Source: Stenotrophomonas maltophilia (GTDB lineage Bacteria > Pseudomonadota > Gammaproteobacteria > Xanthomonadales > Xanthomonadaceae). From it: a stretch of DNA of 64,000 nucleotides. The notes below the pieces were generated by a model. The model ran no database searches. It saw only the letters and a list, made by a program, of their open reading frames with translations, and was not told where the DNA came from. This document shows positions 19,387-27,505 of this stretch, one piece after another; the stretch's first letter is position 1; each line of letters starts with the position of its first letter. Location of the stretch: assembly GCF_006974125.1 (NCBI RefSeq), contig NZ_CP037858.1:1922001-1986000 (forward strand), written 5' to 3'. The position numbers and the translations under genes are program-made.

Positions 19387-19460
19387 AAAGGGGACGGAGG
19401 GGATTAAGTCGTTTCAAGCCCGACTGTGCCGAACACGACTTAATCCCCTCCGTCCCCTTT
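19387..19460 (-). terminator. Very long perfect hairpin terminator of the DUF3106 operon
   Basis: Two perfectly complementary 25-bp arms (19387-19411 and 19436-19460; core ggacggaggggattaag) with a 24-nt loop, 2 bp beyond the DUF3106 stop codon and followed on the minus strand by TTTTTCTG. Much longer than a usual terminator, so possibly a mobilised repeat used as one. Confidence 0.75.
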
Positions 19461-19462
19461 GT

Positions 19463-20047
19463 TTACTGGCCGGCCTGGCGCTTGAGCCAGGTGTCGCGCT
19501 CGGCGGCGGGCACGGCGAGGAACGCACCACGCACCTTGTCGCGTTCCTGCGGTGGCGTGCGCTGCGCGACCAGGGTCAGCTGGGCCAGCTGCGCCGGGCT
19601 GAGCTGGCGCAGCACGGCCAGCGCGGCTTCGCGCTGTTCCGGTGGCACGAAGCCGAACAGGCCGTGCAGCTTGGGGAACTCCAGTCCCAGCTGCGGGCCC
19701 AGCCGCCAGCCTTCACGGAACGCCTGGTCCTGCGCCTGGAACTGCTGGCGCAGACGCTGCTGCTGGTCCGCCGGCAGCGCGTTGAACCGCGCCGCAGCCT
19801 GCCGGATGCGCTCCCGCTCGCTCTCCGGCAGGGCGCGCCAGGCTGCGTAGTCGGCACGGCGCTGACGCTGCTGCGGAGCATCGAGCTCGGCAAACGATGC
19901 GGGCGCAGCAGGTGCGGCGGCCGGGGCTGGCGCGGCAGATGACGTGGCCGGCACCGCCGGCGGCAACGGCACGTTCAAGGTCTGCGGCGCGGCGGACAGC
20001 GACAACGGCAGGGCCAGCAGCAGGCTGGCGAACAGGGTCTTATTCAT
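19463..20047 (-). CDS. DUF3106 periplasmic protein
   Basis: 194 residues with a signal peptide (about 1-19, ...LSLSAAPQT), an Ala/Pro linker, then a helical DUF3106 region (WRALPESERERIRQAAARFNALPADQQQRLRQQF) rich in Arg and Gln, as in Spy-like envelope proteins. Its first 8 bp overlap the end of the upstream gene, so translation is probably coupled. In related bacteria DUF3106 genes follow ECF-sigma-factor genes. Confidence 0.8.
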   Translation of the reverse strand: MNKTLFASLLLALPLSLSAAPQTLNVPLPPAVPATSSAAPAPAAAPAAPASFAELDAPQQRQRRADYAAWRALPESERERIRQAAARFNALPADQQQRLRQQFQAQDQAFREGWRLGPQLGLEFPKLHGLFGFVPPEQREAALAVLRQLSPAQLAQLTLVAQRTPPQERDKVRGAFLAVPAAERDTWLKRQAGQ

Positions 20048-21044
20048 CGGCGGCAGCCGTTTCCAGCGTAGCGCTGGCTGGCTCCGGCCGGCTCGGCCTT
20101 GATTGCGATTCATCCACCGGCAACGGGCCGCCGGCGGCGGTCCAGGCATACAGATCGGCATCGGCCACCAGCGGATAGTCGCGGTCGGCCAGCATCGTGG
20201 CGTCGTCGGAGGCCTGGGCCGGGGCCGCATCCGGCGTGGCGTTGACCTTGCTCGGCGGAAGAGCTTCCACCGTGACCGGGCCGGCTTCACCCACGACACC
20301 TTCCGGCAGTGGAGCATCGCTACCGGATGAATGCCCTTGCCAGTAGCGCCAGCCCAGCGCCGCGGCCAACAGCACCGCCACCGTCACCAGCAGGATCACT
20401 GGACCGCGCCAGCGCGGCCTGGCGTTGGGGCGCCGCCGCTTGCCGTGGGCGGCTGCACGATCATCGCGCTGCGGTGCGCGCCAACTGGTCGAGGGAGCTT
20501 CATTGCTGGCCGCTGGTGCAGCCGGCTGCTGCAGCTGCTGCAGACGCTTGGCCGGCAGGTCGCGGATGCGCAGTTGCACCTGTTCGGCCAGCTGGCGCCA
20601 GGCCGACGCATCGGGCTGGCCGTGTGCATCGCGGGGGCAGGCATCAGCCAGCAGGTGCTGGTAGCCCGCTTCGTCCTGGTCGAGCACGCGCATGGCGATG
20701 CCCTCGTCCAGACTGCCGCCCACCCGCAGCAGGAGTGCCAAGCGCGGCAGCGGCCCCATCTCGCCCAGCGCAGCCAACGGCGGCAGCCACTGGCCGCCCA
20801 CCGGCTCGCGCAACGCCTGGCGCTGGCCCAGCAGGGTCCAGAAGCGGGTCGGCCACTGCGCCATCGGCAGGTCGCTGGCGACTGCGGCAAAGGCGCGCAT
20901 CACCGCCACCAGGGTCTGCTCGGCACGCGCGGCATCGCCGCACTGCAGCTCAGCCACCACCAGGGCGCGGCGCTCGACGCCGCGCAGGAACGCCGACAGC
21001 GCGCCGGCCGCGGTCGAGGAAACAGGGGCGGGCACAGCCGTCAT
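20040..21044 (-). CDS. Membrane protein with a sigma-70-region-2-like N-terminus
   Basis: 334 residues. The N-terminal part (about 15-75: LSAFLRGVERRALVVAELQCGDAARAEQ ... QWPTRFWTLL) recalls region 2 of ECF sigma factors (FLxxVERRAxxxAxLxxxDxxxA ... WPxxFxxxL), but the DNA-recognition half is absent. Instead comes a charged linker (GKRRRPNARPRWRG), one membrane segment (about 215-237, VILLVTVAVLLAAALGW) and a periplasmic tail. Upstream of and overlapping DUF3106. Best reading: a degenerate sigma-like domain fused to a membrane anchor, replacing the sigma/anti-sigma genes found beside DUF3106 elsewhere. That is inference; the protein is otherwise unrecognised. Confidence 0.7.
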   Translation of the reverse strand: MTAVPAPVSSTAAGALSAFLRGVERRALVVAELQCGDAARAEQTLVAVMRAFAAVASDLPMAQWPTRFWTLLGQRQALREPVGGQWLPPLAALGEMGPLPRLALLLRVGGSLDEGIAMRVLDQDEAGYQHLLADACPRDAHGQPDASAWRQLAEQVQLRIRDLPAKRLQQLQQPAAPAASNEAPSTSWRAPQRDDRAAAHGKRRRPNARPRWRGPVILLVTVAVLLAAALGWRYWQGHSSGSDAPLPEGVVGEAGPVTVEALPPSKVNATPDAAPAQASDDATMLADRDYPLVADADLYAWTAAGGPLPVDESQSRPSRPEPASATLETAAADE

Positions 21045-21457
21045 CGGTCACTCCAAAGGTCTGCCGGCATGATAGCGGCAGCCCATCGGCACCCGTAGGA
21101 CTTGCGCGTAAAGGCACTTCGTGCTGCAGGTTGTGCACAGCACCACGCCCGCCTCGGGGAAAACTGCGGCATCCAGCTGAATTCACTCTGTTTCAGCAAT
21201 GTTTCACACTCAAGTTGTTGATTTTGAATGACTTTGAAGTGTGGCGATTTTTTGACCAACCCAAGCGTGAGCTCGTCGCCATCGGCTTCCTGCGTTCCCG
21301 TCGACCGGTAACGCACAACGTTATCCACAGAACATGTGGATAAGACTGAATCTCCAATGGACACCGATATTTAGGTGACATTTATGATTCAACGGGGGCT
21401 CCCCGGCCGCCTCTGCCCCCTGCCATTCGCGCGCGCATGGCCCGTTACACTGGCCCG
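21045..21457. other. 413-bp divergent intergenic region with AT-rich core
   Basis: Between the sigma-like gene and priA, which diverge. Contains an AT-richer tract (about 21181-21255), a TTGTGCACA near-DnaA-box at 21131-21139, and an inverted pair of consensus DnaA boxes at 21321-21343. A TACACT element just before the priA ATG suggests a near-leaderless priA transcript. Confidence 0.6.
21321..21343. promoter_or_regulatory. Inverted pair of consensus DnaA boxes
   Basis: TTATCCACA at 21321-21329 and its exact reverse complement TGTGGATAA at 21335-21343, 5 bp apart, about 115 bp upstream of priA. Matches the strict DnaA-box consensus TTATNCACA on both strands. Binding is not proven. Confidence 0.6.
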
Positions 21458-23635
21458 ATGCTTTCACCCATTCCGACCCTGCAGGTCGCCCTGCCCGTCC
21501 CGCTGCCACGCCTGTTCGACTACCTGTCGCCGGAGGGCGATGGCCCCACGGCCGCGGTCGGCTGTCGCCTCAAGGTGCCGTTCGGCAACCGCGAACTGGT
21601 CGGCGTGGTGGTCGGCCACGGCCAGACCGATGACGGCCAGGGACTGCGCCAGGCCCTGGCCTGGTGCGACCCGCAACCGCTGCTGCAGGGCGAGCTCTGG
21701 CAGAGCCTGCAGTGGCTGGCGCGCTACACCCATGCACCACTGGGCGAGGTGCTGAGCACCGCCCTGCCGGGCCCGCTGCGCCATGGCGACACCCTGCCCG
21801 ACACCCATCACTGGGGCTGGCAGCTGACCGCCGAAGGCCGCGCCCAGCGCGAAAAACTGCGCGCCGGCAGCCGTCCCCGGCAGCTGGCCGAGTTGCTGGC
21901 CGACGCCATCGTCGATGAAGACGTGCTGGGCGAACGCATGGACGACTGGCGCACCGCCGCGCGCAGCCTCGCCAAGCGGGAACTGGCCGAGCGCGTGGCG
22001 CTGAGCGTGGCGCCGCAGCACGCGCAGCCGCTGCCCGGCCCCACCCTCAATCCGGACCAGGCCGAGGCCGTGGCGTCGATCAACGCCGCCGAAGGTTTCC
22101 AGCCGTTCCTGCTGGATGGCGTAACTGGCAGCGGCAAGACCGAGGTCTACCTGCAGGCCATCATCCACTGCCTGGCGCAAGGCAAGCAGGCGCTGGTGCT
22201 GGTGCCGGAAATCGGCCTGACCCCGCAGACCCTGGCACGCTTCCGCGGCCGCCTCGGCATCGCCGTGCATGCACTGCATTCGGGATTGAACGACAACGAG
22301 CGCGCGCGCGTCTGGGCAGCGGCCTCCCGCGGCGAAGCGCGGGTCATCGTCGGCACCCGCTCGGCGGTGTTCACGCCGTTGCCGCAGGCCGGCCTGCTGA
22401 TCGTCGACGAGGAACATGACGGCAGCTACAAGCAGCAGGACGGCATCCGCTACCACGCCCGCGATTTCGCCCTGGTGCGGGCCAAGGCGCTGGGTATCCC
22501 GGTGCTGCTGGGCAGCGCTACGCCTTCATTGGAAACACTGCACAACGCCTATGCCGGGCGCTACACCCACCTGCGCCTGAAGCAGCGCGCCGGTGATGCG
22601 CGGCCACCGCGCGTGCGCATCCTTGATGTGCGCAAGCGGCCATTGCATGACGGCCTCTCGGCCGATGTGCTGGCCGGCATCGGCGAACACCTGCAGCGTG
22701 GCCAGCAGGTGCTGGTGTTCAAGAACCGCCGTGGCTACGCGCCGGTGCTGCTGTGCCACGACTGCGGCTGGACCGCACCGTGCAACCGCTGCGATGCACC
22801 GATGACCGTGCACGGCGGCGGCCGTCGCCTGCAGTGCCATCACTGCGGCGCGCGGCAACCGGCGCCGCTGGCATGCCCGGCCTGCGGCAGCCTGGCGCTG
22901 CAACCGCAGGGCATCGGTACCGAACGCCTGGAAGAGCATCTCACCGCCGCCTTCGCCGATTTCCCGGTGGTGCGCATCGACCGCGGCACCACGTCGCGAC
23001 GTGACGCGCTGGAACAGCAACTGGCGAAACTGGGCGACCAACCCGGCATCCTGGTCGGCACGCAGATCCTGGCCAAGGGCCACGACCTGCCGAAGCTGAC
23101 CCTGGTGGTGGTGGTCGGCATCGACGAGGGCCTGTTCTCGGCTGACTTCCGCGCCAGCGAGAAGCTGGCGCAGCAGCTGATCCAGGTGGCGGGCCGTGCG
23201 GGCCGCGCACGTGATCCCGGCGAGGTCTGGCTGCAGACCCATCACCCGGGGCACCCACTGCTGGAAACCCTGGTGAGCGGCGGCTACCACCCGTTCGCGC
23301 AGGCCGAACTGAACCAGCGCCAGGCTGCCGGATTCCCCCCCTTCGCACACCTGGCGCTGATGCGCGCCGAAGCGCAGCAGGTAGAGCATGCCAACGCGTT
23401 CCTGCTGGCGGCGCGGCAACTGCTGGGCGAACAGAATGTGGTCGAAGCCTATGGGCCGATGCCGGCGCCGATGCCGCGGCGCGCCGGTTACCAACGCACC
23501 CAGCTGCTGCTGTCTGCCGTGCAGCGGCCACCACTGCATGGGGTGCTTTCGCAGCTGGTTCCGCAGCTGTATGCGCTGCCGGAAGCACGCAAGGTGCGCT
23601 GGTCGCTGGATGTGGATCCGACGGATCTGTACTGA
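21458..23635 (+). CDS. Primosomal protein N' (PriA helicase)
   Basis: Replication-restart helicase (725 aa) that recognises stalled forks and loads the primosome. N-terminal DNA-binding domain (LQVALPVPLPRLFDYL). Helicase motif I GVTGSGKTEVYL, motif II VDEEHDGSYKQQ, and the two-zinc cysteine cluster CHDCGWTAPCNRC ... CHHCGARQPAPLACPACG. Motifs V/VI include QVAGRAGRARDPGEV. The ATG at 21458 is preferred to one 21 bp upstream because TACACT lies between them and would serve as a -10 for a short leader. Confidence 0.94.
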   Translation: MLSPIPTLQVALPVPLPRLFDYLSPEGDGPTAAVGCRLKVPFGNRELVGVVVGHGQTDDGQGLRQALAWCDPQPLLQGELWQSLQWLARYTHAPLGEVLSTALPGPLRHGDTLPDTHHWGWQLTAEGRAQREKLRAGSRPRQLAELLADAIVDEDVLGERMDDWRTAARSLAKRELAERVALSVAPQHAQPLPGPTLNPDQAEAVASINAAEGFQPFLLDGVTGSGKTEVYLQAIIHCLAQGKQALVLVPEIGLTPQTLARFRGRLGIAVHALHSGLNDNERARVWAAASRGEARVIVGTRSAVFTPLPQAGLLIVDEEHDGSYKQQDGIRYHARDFALVRAKALGIPVLLGSATPSLETLHNAYAGRYTHLRLKQRAGDARPPRVRILDVRKRPLHDGLSADVLAGIGEHLQRGQQVLVFKNRRGYAPVLLCHDCGWTAPCNRCDAPMTVHGGGRRLQCHHCGARQPAPLACPACGSLALQPQGIGTERLEEHLTAAFADFPVVRIDRGTTSRRDALEQQLAKLGDQPGILVGTQILAKGHDLPKLTLVVVVGIDEGLFSADFRASEKLAQQLIQVAGRAGRARDPGEVWLQTHHPGHPLLETLVSGGYHPFAQAELNQRQAAGFPPFAHLALMRAEAQQVEHANAFLLAARQLLGEQNVVEAYGPMPAPMPRRAGYQRTQLLLSAVQRPPLHGVLSQLVPQLYALPEARKVRWSLDVDPTDLY

Positions 23636-23719
23636 GGGGTCAGAGCCCACCCGTCGGGTGGGATCCGACCCTTTGGCTATCGGGGTCGGATCCCTTTTGC
23701 AGAAAAGGGCTCTGACCCC
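23636..23719. repeat. GGGGTCAGAGCCC-type palindromic repeat, long copy
   Basis: Starts on the base after the priA stop and consists of nested hairpins: ggggtcagagccc pairs with gggctctgacccc at the far end, and acccgtcgggt and gggtcggatccc form inner stems. It separates priA from the convergent GST gene and may serve as a shared terminator. A short copy is at 15715-15753. Confidence 0.65.
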
Positions 23720-23730
23720 GAACACTTTCG

Positions 23731-24351
23731 CTACGTCAGAGGCGACATCACGCCGCGCTGGTAGGCGGGGCGCTCGCGAAGGCGGGCGTACCATTCAGCC
23801 AGGTGCGGCAGCTCCGGGCGCTGGATCGGCAGTTCGAACCACGCGTAGATCTGCGAGCCCAGCGGGATGTCGCCCATCGCGAACGTATCGCCCGACAGCC
23901 ACGGCTGCCTGGCCAGGGTTGCATCAGCCATCGCAAGGTAGTCCCCGGCACGCACGATGGCGGCATTGATCCGCGATTCGTCGCGGTCGGCTGGCGCGGT
24001 GCGCATGATGCCCCAGACCAGGTCGCTGTACAGCGGCGCCATCCGCGAGGTGCTCCAGTCCATCCACTTCTCGGCCTGGGCGCGTTCCATCGGGTCTTCA
24101 GCGTACAGCGTGCCCAGCGCATAGCGCGCGCTCAGGTAGCGCACGATGGCATTGGACTCCCACAACGGCAGGCCGTGGTCTTCGATCACCGGCACCAGGC
24201 TGTTGGGATTCATCGCCTGGTATTCCGGCGTCTGCGTGCCGCCGTGGCTGCCACCGACTTCGATGGACTCGTACGGCAGGCCGATCTCCTCGGCACACCA
24301 CAACACCTTGCGGACGTTGCTGGAATTGCGACGGCCCCAGATCTTCAACAT
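23731..24351 (-). CDS. Glutathione S-transferase family protein
   Basis: 206 residues: N-terminal thioredoxin-like GST domain (MLKIWGRRNSSNVRKVLWCAEE with the Ser-containing active-site loop, then NSLVPVIEDHGLPLWESNAIVRYL, the glutathione-binding region) and an all-helical C-terminal domain. Start placed at MLKIWG; the longer frame adds 11 residues before the first strand. Cytosolic conjugation or reduction of electrophiles is the family role; specific substrate unknown. Confidence 0.92.
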   Translation of the reverse strand: MLKIWGRRNSSNVRKVLWCAEEIGLPYESIEVGGSHGGTQTPEYQAMNPNSLVPVIEDHGLPLWESNAIVRYLSARYALGTLYAEDPMERAQAEKWMDWSTSRMAPLYSDLVWGIMRTAPADRDESRINAAIVRAGDYLAMADATLARQPWLSGDTFAMGDIPLGSQIYAWFELPIQRPELPHLAEWYARLRERPAYQRGVMSPLT

Positions 24352-24443
24352 GCGGGTTTTCCTTGCTGGCAATGCGAGCGGCAACGATACGCCTGATCAG
24401 GTGGGGTGTGTGCGTGCCGGATGCTGGATCTGGCACCCGGGCA

Positions 24444-24467
24444 CTGCCGGCCAGCGGCCGGCACTAC
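24444..24467. repeat. SMAG palindrome at the NYN gene end
   Basis: One GTAGTGCCGGCCGC-type unit read on the minus strand. Its GTAG (24464-24467) contains the stop codon of the NYN-domain gene. Confidence 0.85.
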
Positions 24468-25243
24468 CGGTTCTTTTTTGGCAGCGCGCGCACGTAGGAG
24501 GACTTGCCATCCTTCTTCAGTTCGAACAGGCCGATCGCTGCCAGCAGATCGCTGAGTTTGCCGTAGCCGTAGTTGCGCGGGTCGAACGACGCCTGGTTGC
24601 CGATCTGGCTGCCGACCGGGCCGAGGTGCGACCAGCCATCCTCGCCCTCGGCCGCGGACACCGCGCGGCGCAGCATCTTCACCAGCCGCGTGTCGCTGCG
24701 CATTTCCGCACCGCTCTTGCGCGGGCGCACATCGTCGTTGGCCACCGACTCGTTCGATGCCTGTTCGCTCGATGCCTGTTCGGTATCCGGCACGCTGGCA
24801 TGGGTCTGGCCCAGCGCTTCCAGGTAGGTGAATTTCGAGCACGCATTGACGAAGGGTTCCGGCGTCTTCTTCTCGCCGAAGCCATAGACCTTCACGCCAT
24901 CGGTCAGCAGGCGCATCACCATCGGGGTGAAGTCGGCATCGCTGGACACGATGGCGAAACCATCGAGGTTGCGCGCGTACAGCAGGTCCATGGCATCGAT
25001 CACCATCGCCATGTCCGAGGCATTCTTGCCCTTGCTGTAGGCGAACTGCTGGATCGGGCGGATCGCATATTCGTGCAGCACCGCTTCCCAGCCTTTCAAC
25101 CGCGGGCTTTTCCAGTTGCCATAGGCGCGGCGCACGTTGGCCACGCCGTAGCGGGCGACTTCGGCCAGGACCTCGTCGATCTTCGAGGCCGGCGCGTTGT
25201 CGGCGTCGATCAACAGGGCGATGCGCTTTTCCGGTTCGCTCAT
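24464..25243 (-). CDS. NYN (LabA-like PIN) domain protein with C-terminal OST-HTH/LOTUS domain
   Basis: 259 residues. The N-terminal 150 residues form a NYN/LabA-like nuclease fold with the metal-binding Asp residues in ALLIDADNAPASKID, KNASDMAMVIDAMDLL and FAIVSSDADFTPMVMRL. After a Glu/Ser-rich linker the last 75 residues (LVKMLRRAVSAAEGEDGW ... NYGYGKLSDLLAAIGLFEL) resemble an OST-HTH/LOTUS RNA-binding domain. A single-chain RNA endonuclease or RNA-directed regulator is the family expectation; the target is unknown. The stop codon is provided by a SMAG. Confidence 0.88.
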   Translation of the reverse strand: MSEPEKRIALLIDADNAPASKIDEVLAEVARYGVANVRRAYGNWKSPRLKGWEAVLHEYAIRPIQQFAYSKGKNASDMAMVIDAMDLLYARNLDGFAIVSSDADFTPMVMRLLTDGVKVYGFGEKKTPEPFVNACSKFTYLEALGQTHASVPDTEQASSEQASNESVANDDVRPRKSGAEMRSDTRLVKMLRRAVSAAEGEDGWSHLGPVGSQIGNQASFDPRNYGYGKLSDLLAAIGLFELKKDGKSSYVRALPKKNR

Positions 25244-25366
25244 GGACTCCTCGCGGGCGGTTGCCTGAACCCGAGTATCGCCGATCCACGCGGGCGCTGA
25301 CGTGACAGGCGGTCGCCGTGAGAAGATGCCAGGCGCTTCCCCCAATGCCCCCACTGGAGTGAGTCG

Positions 25367-26647
25367 ATGAGTCGTGAGCGCGTTCCCCACCTGGTCGTTG
25401 TCGGCGGCGGTTTTGCCGGACTCTGGGCCACCCGTGCCCTGGCCCGCGAGCGCATGCGCATCACCCTGGTCGACCGCCGCAACCATCATCTGTTCCAGCC
25501 GCTGTTGTACCAGGTGGCCACCGCGGGCCTGTCCGCGCCGGATATCGCCGCACCGCTGCGCCACATCCTCGGCCACCAGCGCAATGTGGAAGTCCGCCTG
25601 GGCGAAGTGGTGGCCATCGACAAGCAGGCCCGGCAGATCCGCATGGCCGATGGCAGCACGCTGGACTACGACAGCCTGCTGCTGGCCACCGGCGCCACCC
25701 ACGCCTACTTCGGCAACGACCAATGGGCCGATGATGCGCCCGGCCTGAAGACGCTGGACGATGCCATCGCGCTGCGCCGCAAGCTGCTGCTGGCCTTCGA
25801 ACGTGCCGAGGCCGAACCGGACCCGGCAAAGAAAGCGGCGTGGCTGAGCTTTGCCATCGTTGGCGGTGGACCCACCGGCGTCGAACTGGCCGGCACCCTG
25901 GCCGAAATCGCGCGGCATACGCTGCGCAATGAATTCCGCCACATCGACCCGGCCAGCGCCAAGGTGCGGCTGGTCGAAGCAGGCCCACGCGTGCTGTCCT
26001 CGTTCCCGGAAGTACTTTCGTTGAAGGCGCGCCGGCAGCTGGAAAAGCTCGGCGTGGAAGTGCTGACCGGTACCCCGGTGAGCGACATCGACAGCCAGGG
26101 TTTCAAGCTCGGCGATCAGTTCGTGCCGGCACGCACCGTGGTCTGGGCCGCCGGCGTTGCCGCTTCACCGCTGGCGCGCACGCTGGAGGTGCCGCTGGAC
26201 CGCGCCGGACGCGTGCAGGTGCAACCGGACCTGACCCTGCCCGGTCATCCCGAGCTGTTCGTGGCCGGCGACCTGGCCGCGCTGAACCAGGCCAACGGCA
26301 AGCCGGTACCCGGTGTGGCGCCCGCGGCCAAGCAGATGGGCAAGTACGTGGCCGAGGTCATCCGCGCGCGCCTGCACGGCAAGCCCGAACCCGGTCCGTT
26401 CAAGTACGCCGACTACGGCAATCTGGCCACCATCGGCCGCATGGCCGCCATCGTGCACCTGGGCAGACTGCAGCTGTCGGGCATCCTGGCCTGGTGGTTC
26501 TGGCTGGCCGCGCACGTGTTCTTCCTGATCGGTTTCCGCAACCGCATCGTGGTACTGCTGAACTGGGCCGTGGCGTACTGGAGCTACCAGCGCAGTGCGC
26601 GCATCATCTTCGGCGATGACCAGGACGACCGACGGCCGAGGCGCTAG
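25367..26647 (+). CDS. Type II NADH:quinone oxidoreductase
   Basis: Single-subunit, non-proton-pumping NADH dehydrogenase (426 aa) feeding electrons to quinone at the inner membrane face. FAD site VVVGGGFAGLWATRAL, NADH site AIVGGGPTGVELAGTLAEI, and the second FAD contact LFVAGDLAAL. The C-terminal amphipathic/hydrophobic region (GILAWWFWLAAHVFFLIGF) is the usual membrane-association part. Monocistronic by position. Confidence 0.94.
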   Translation: MSRERVPHLVVVGGGFAGLWATRALARERMRITLVDRRNHHLFQPLLYQVATAGLSAPDIAAPLRHILGHQRNVEVRLGEVVAIDKQARQIRMADGSTLDYDSLLLATGATHAYFGNDQWADDAPGLKTLDDAIALRRKLLLAFERAEAEPDPAKKAAWLSFAIVGGGPTGVELAGTLAEIARHTLRNEFRHIDPASAKVRLVEAGPRVLSSFPEVLSLKARRQLEKLGVEVLTGTPVSDIDSQGFKLGDQFVPARTVVWAAGVAASPLARTLEVPLDRAGRVQVQPDLTLPGHPELFVAGDLAALNQANGKPVPGVAPAAKQMGKYVAEVIRARLHGKPEPGPFKYADYGNLATIGRMAAIVHLGRLQLSGILAWWFWLAAHVFFLIGFRNRIVVLLNWAVAYWSYQRSARIIFGDDQDDRRPRR

Positions 26648-26716
26648 GTCCCGGGCCCCGGTGGCCTTCACGCACGGGCTGCTAGCGTAAGCCGGTCGCT
26701 CATGGAATGAAGCCGC

Positions 26717-27505
26717 ATGGATCTGCTGAAATGGTTGCCCGCCGTGGTCGCAGCCGCCCTGCTCTCGGGCTGTCCTGCGGGGCAGTCGCAGGCGGAAGTC
26801 TCCGCCCCCTCGCCAGCGCCCTCTCCGCGCCTGTCACCCGGTACCTACTCGACCGAGCGAGGATGGGGACAGCTGCTGCTGCAGGCACGCCCTGGCAGCA
26901 CGTCGCTGCAGTTCCATCTGGAGACTGAATCCTCCGGCGCCGGATGCAGCCTGGCGGGCACGCTCGGCGACGATCTGCAGTCCGTCGCGGTGGATCCCGC
27001 ACCCGGCGCAGCGCAATGCCTGCTCACGATGCAACCTACCGCCCAGGGCGTCGAGGTCGGTACGCGCACGGCCGATGCCTGCGCCGCCTACTGCGGCAGC
27101 AACGGTGGGTTCAAGGGCCACTACCTTGCGGTGAGCGACCGTTGCATGACGGACAACGTTGCCGCCGCGTTGCGCCAGGCGGCTGCAAAGACCGCGCCGT
27201 ATTCCGCCGCCGGCACCGCCAGCACGCTGGAATCGCTCCAGGCATCCTGCGCGGATACGCTTCCATTGAGCACGATCGCCGACATCAGGCTGGCGATCGC
27301 TTCGGCCCAGCATGACGCGGGAAACAACGCGGCCTGCCAGGCCGCACTGTCGCCCTATGCCGAAGACGCCGCGCGCAGCGATGACGAACTTGCAGACGGG
27401 ATGTCACCGGCTGCAGCGGACGAGTACGTCGGCCTCATCGCATCCGTGCGCGAAGCGCTGAAGATGTGTGGACGCACCGCCAACGGCAAGGAGAACAGCC
27501 CATGA
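26717..27505 (+). CDS. Putative immunity lipoprotein (X-Tfi) of the adjacent T4SS effector
   Basis: 262 residues, lipoprotein signal with lipobox LLSGC (Cys19) and Pro at +2, so expected on the periplasmic face of the outer membrane. Eleven or more cysteines and a compact motif CAAYCGSNGGFKGHY at about residues 116-130; no enzymatic signature. The stop overlaps the effector start by 4 bp (ATGA). In Xanthomonadales, effectors of the X-T4SS are encoded with periplasmic immunity lipoproteins in this layout, usually with the immunity gene first. The immunity role is inferred from position and export signal, not from recognised homology. Confidence 0.72.
   Translation: MDLLKWLPAVVAAALLSGCPAGQSQAEVSAPSPAPSPRLSPGTYSTERGWGQLLLQARPGSTSLQFHLETESSGAGCSLAGTLGDDLQSVAVDPAPGAAQCLLTMQPTAQGVEVGTRTADACAAYCGSNGGFKGHYLAVSDRCMTDNVAAALRQAAAKTAPYSAAGTASTLESLQASCADTLPLSTIADIRLAIASAQHDAGNNAACQAALSPYAEDAARSDDELADGMSPAAADEYVGLIASVREALKMCGRTANGKENSP

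Noticed and set aside
21045..21457. Chromosomal origin (oriC)
   Set aside because: Only two good DnaA boxes, no clear unwinding element, and none of the usual oriC neighbours (dnaA, rpmH, dnaN, gyrB).
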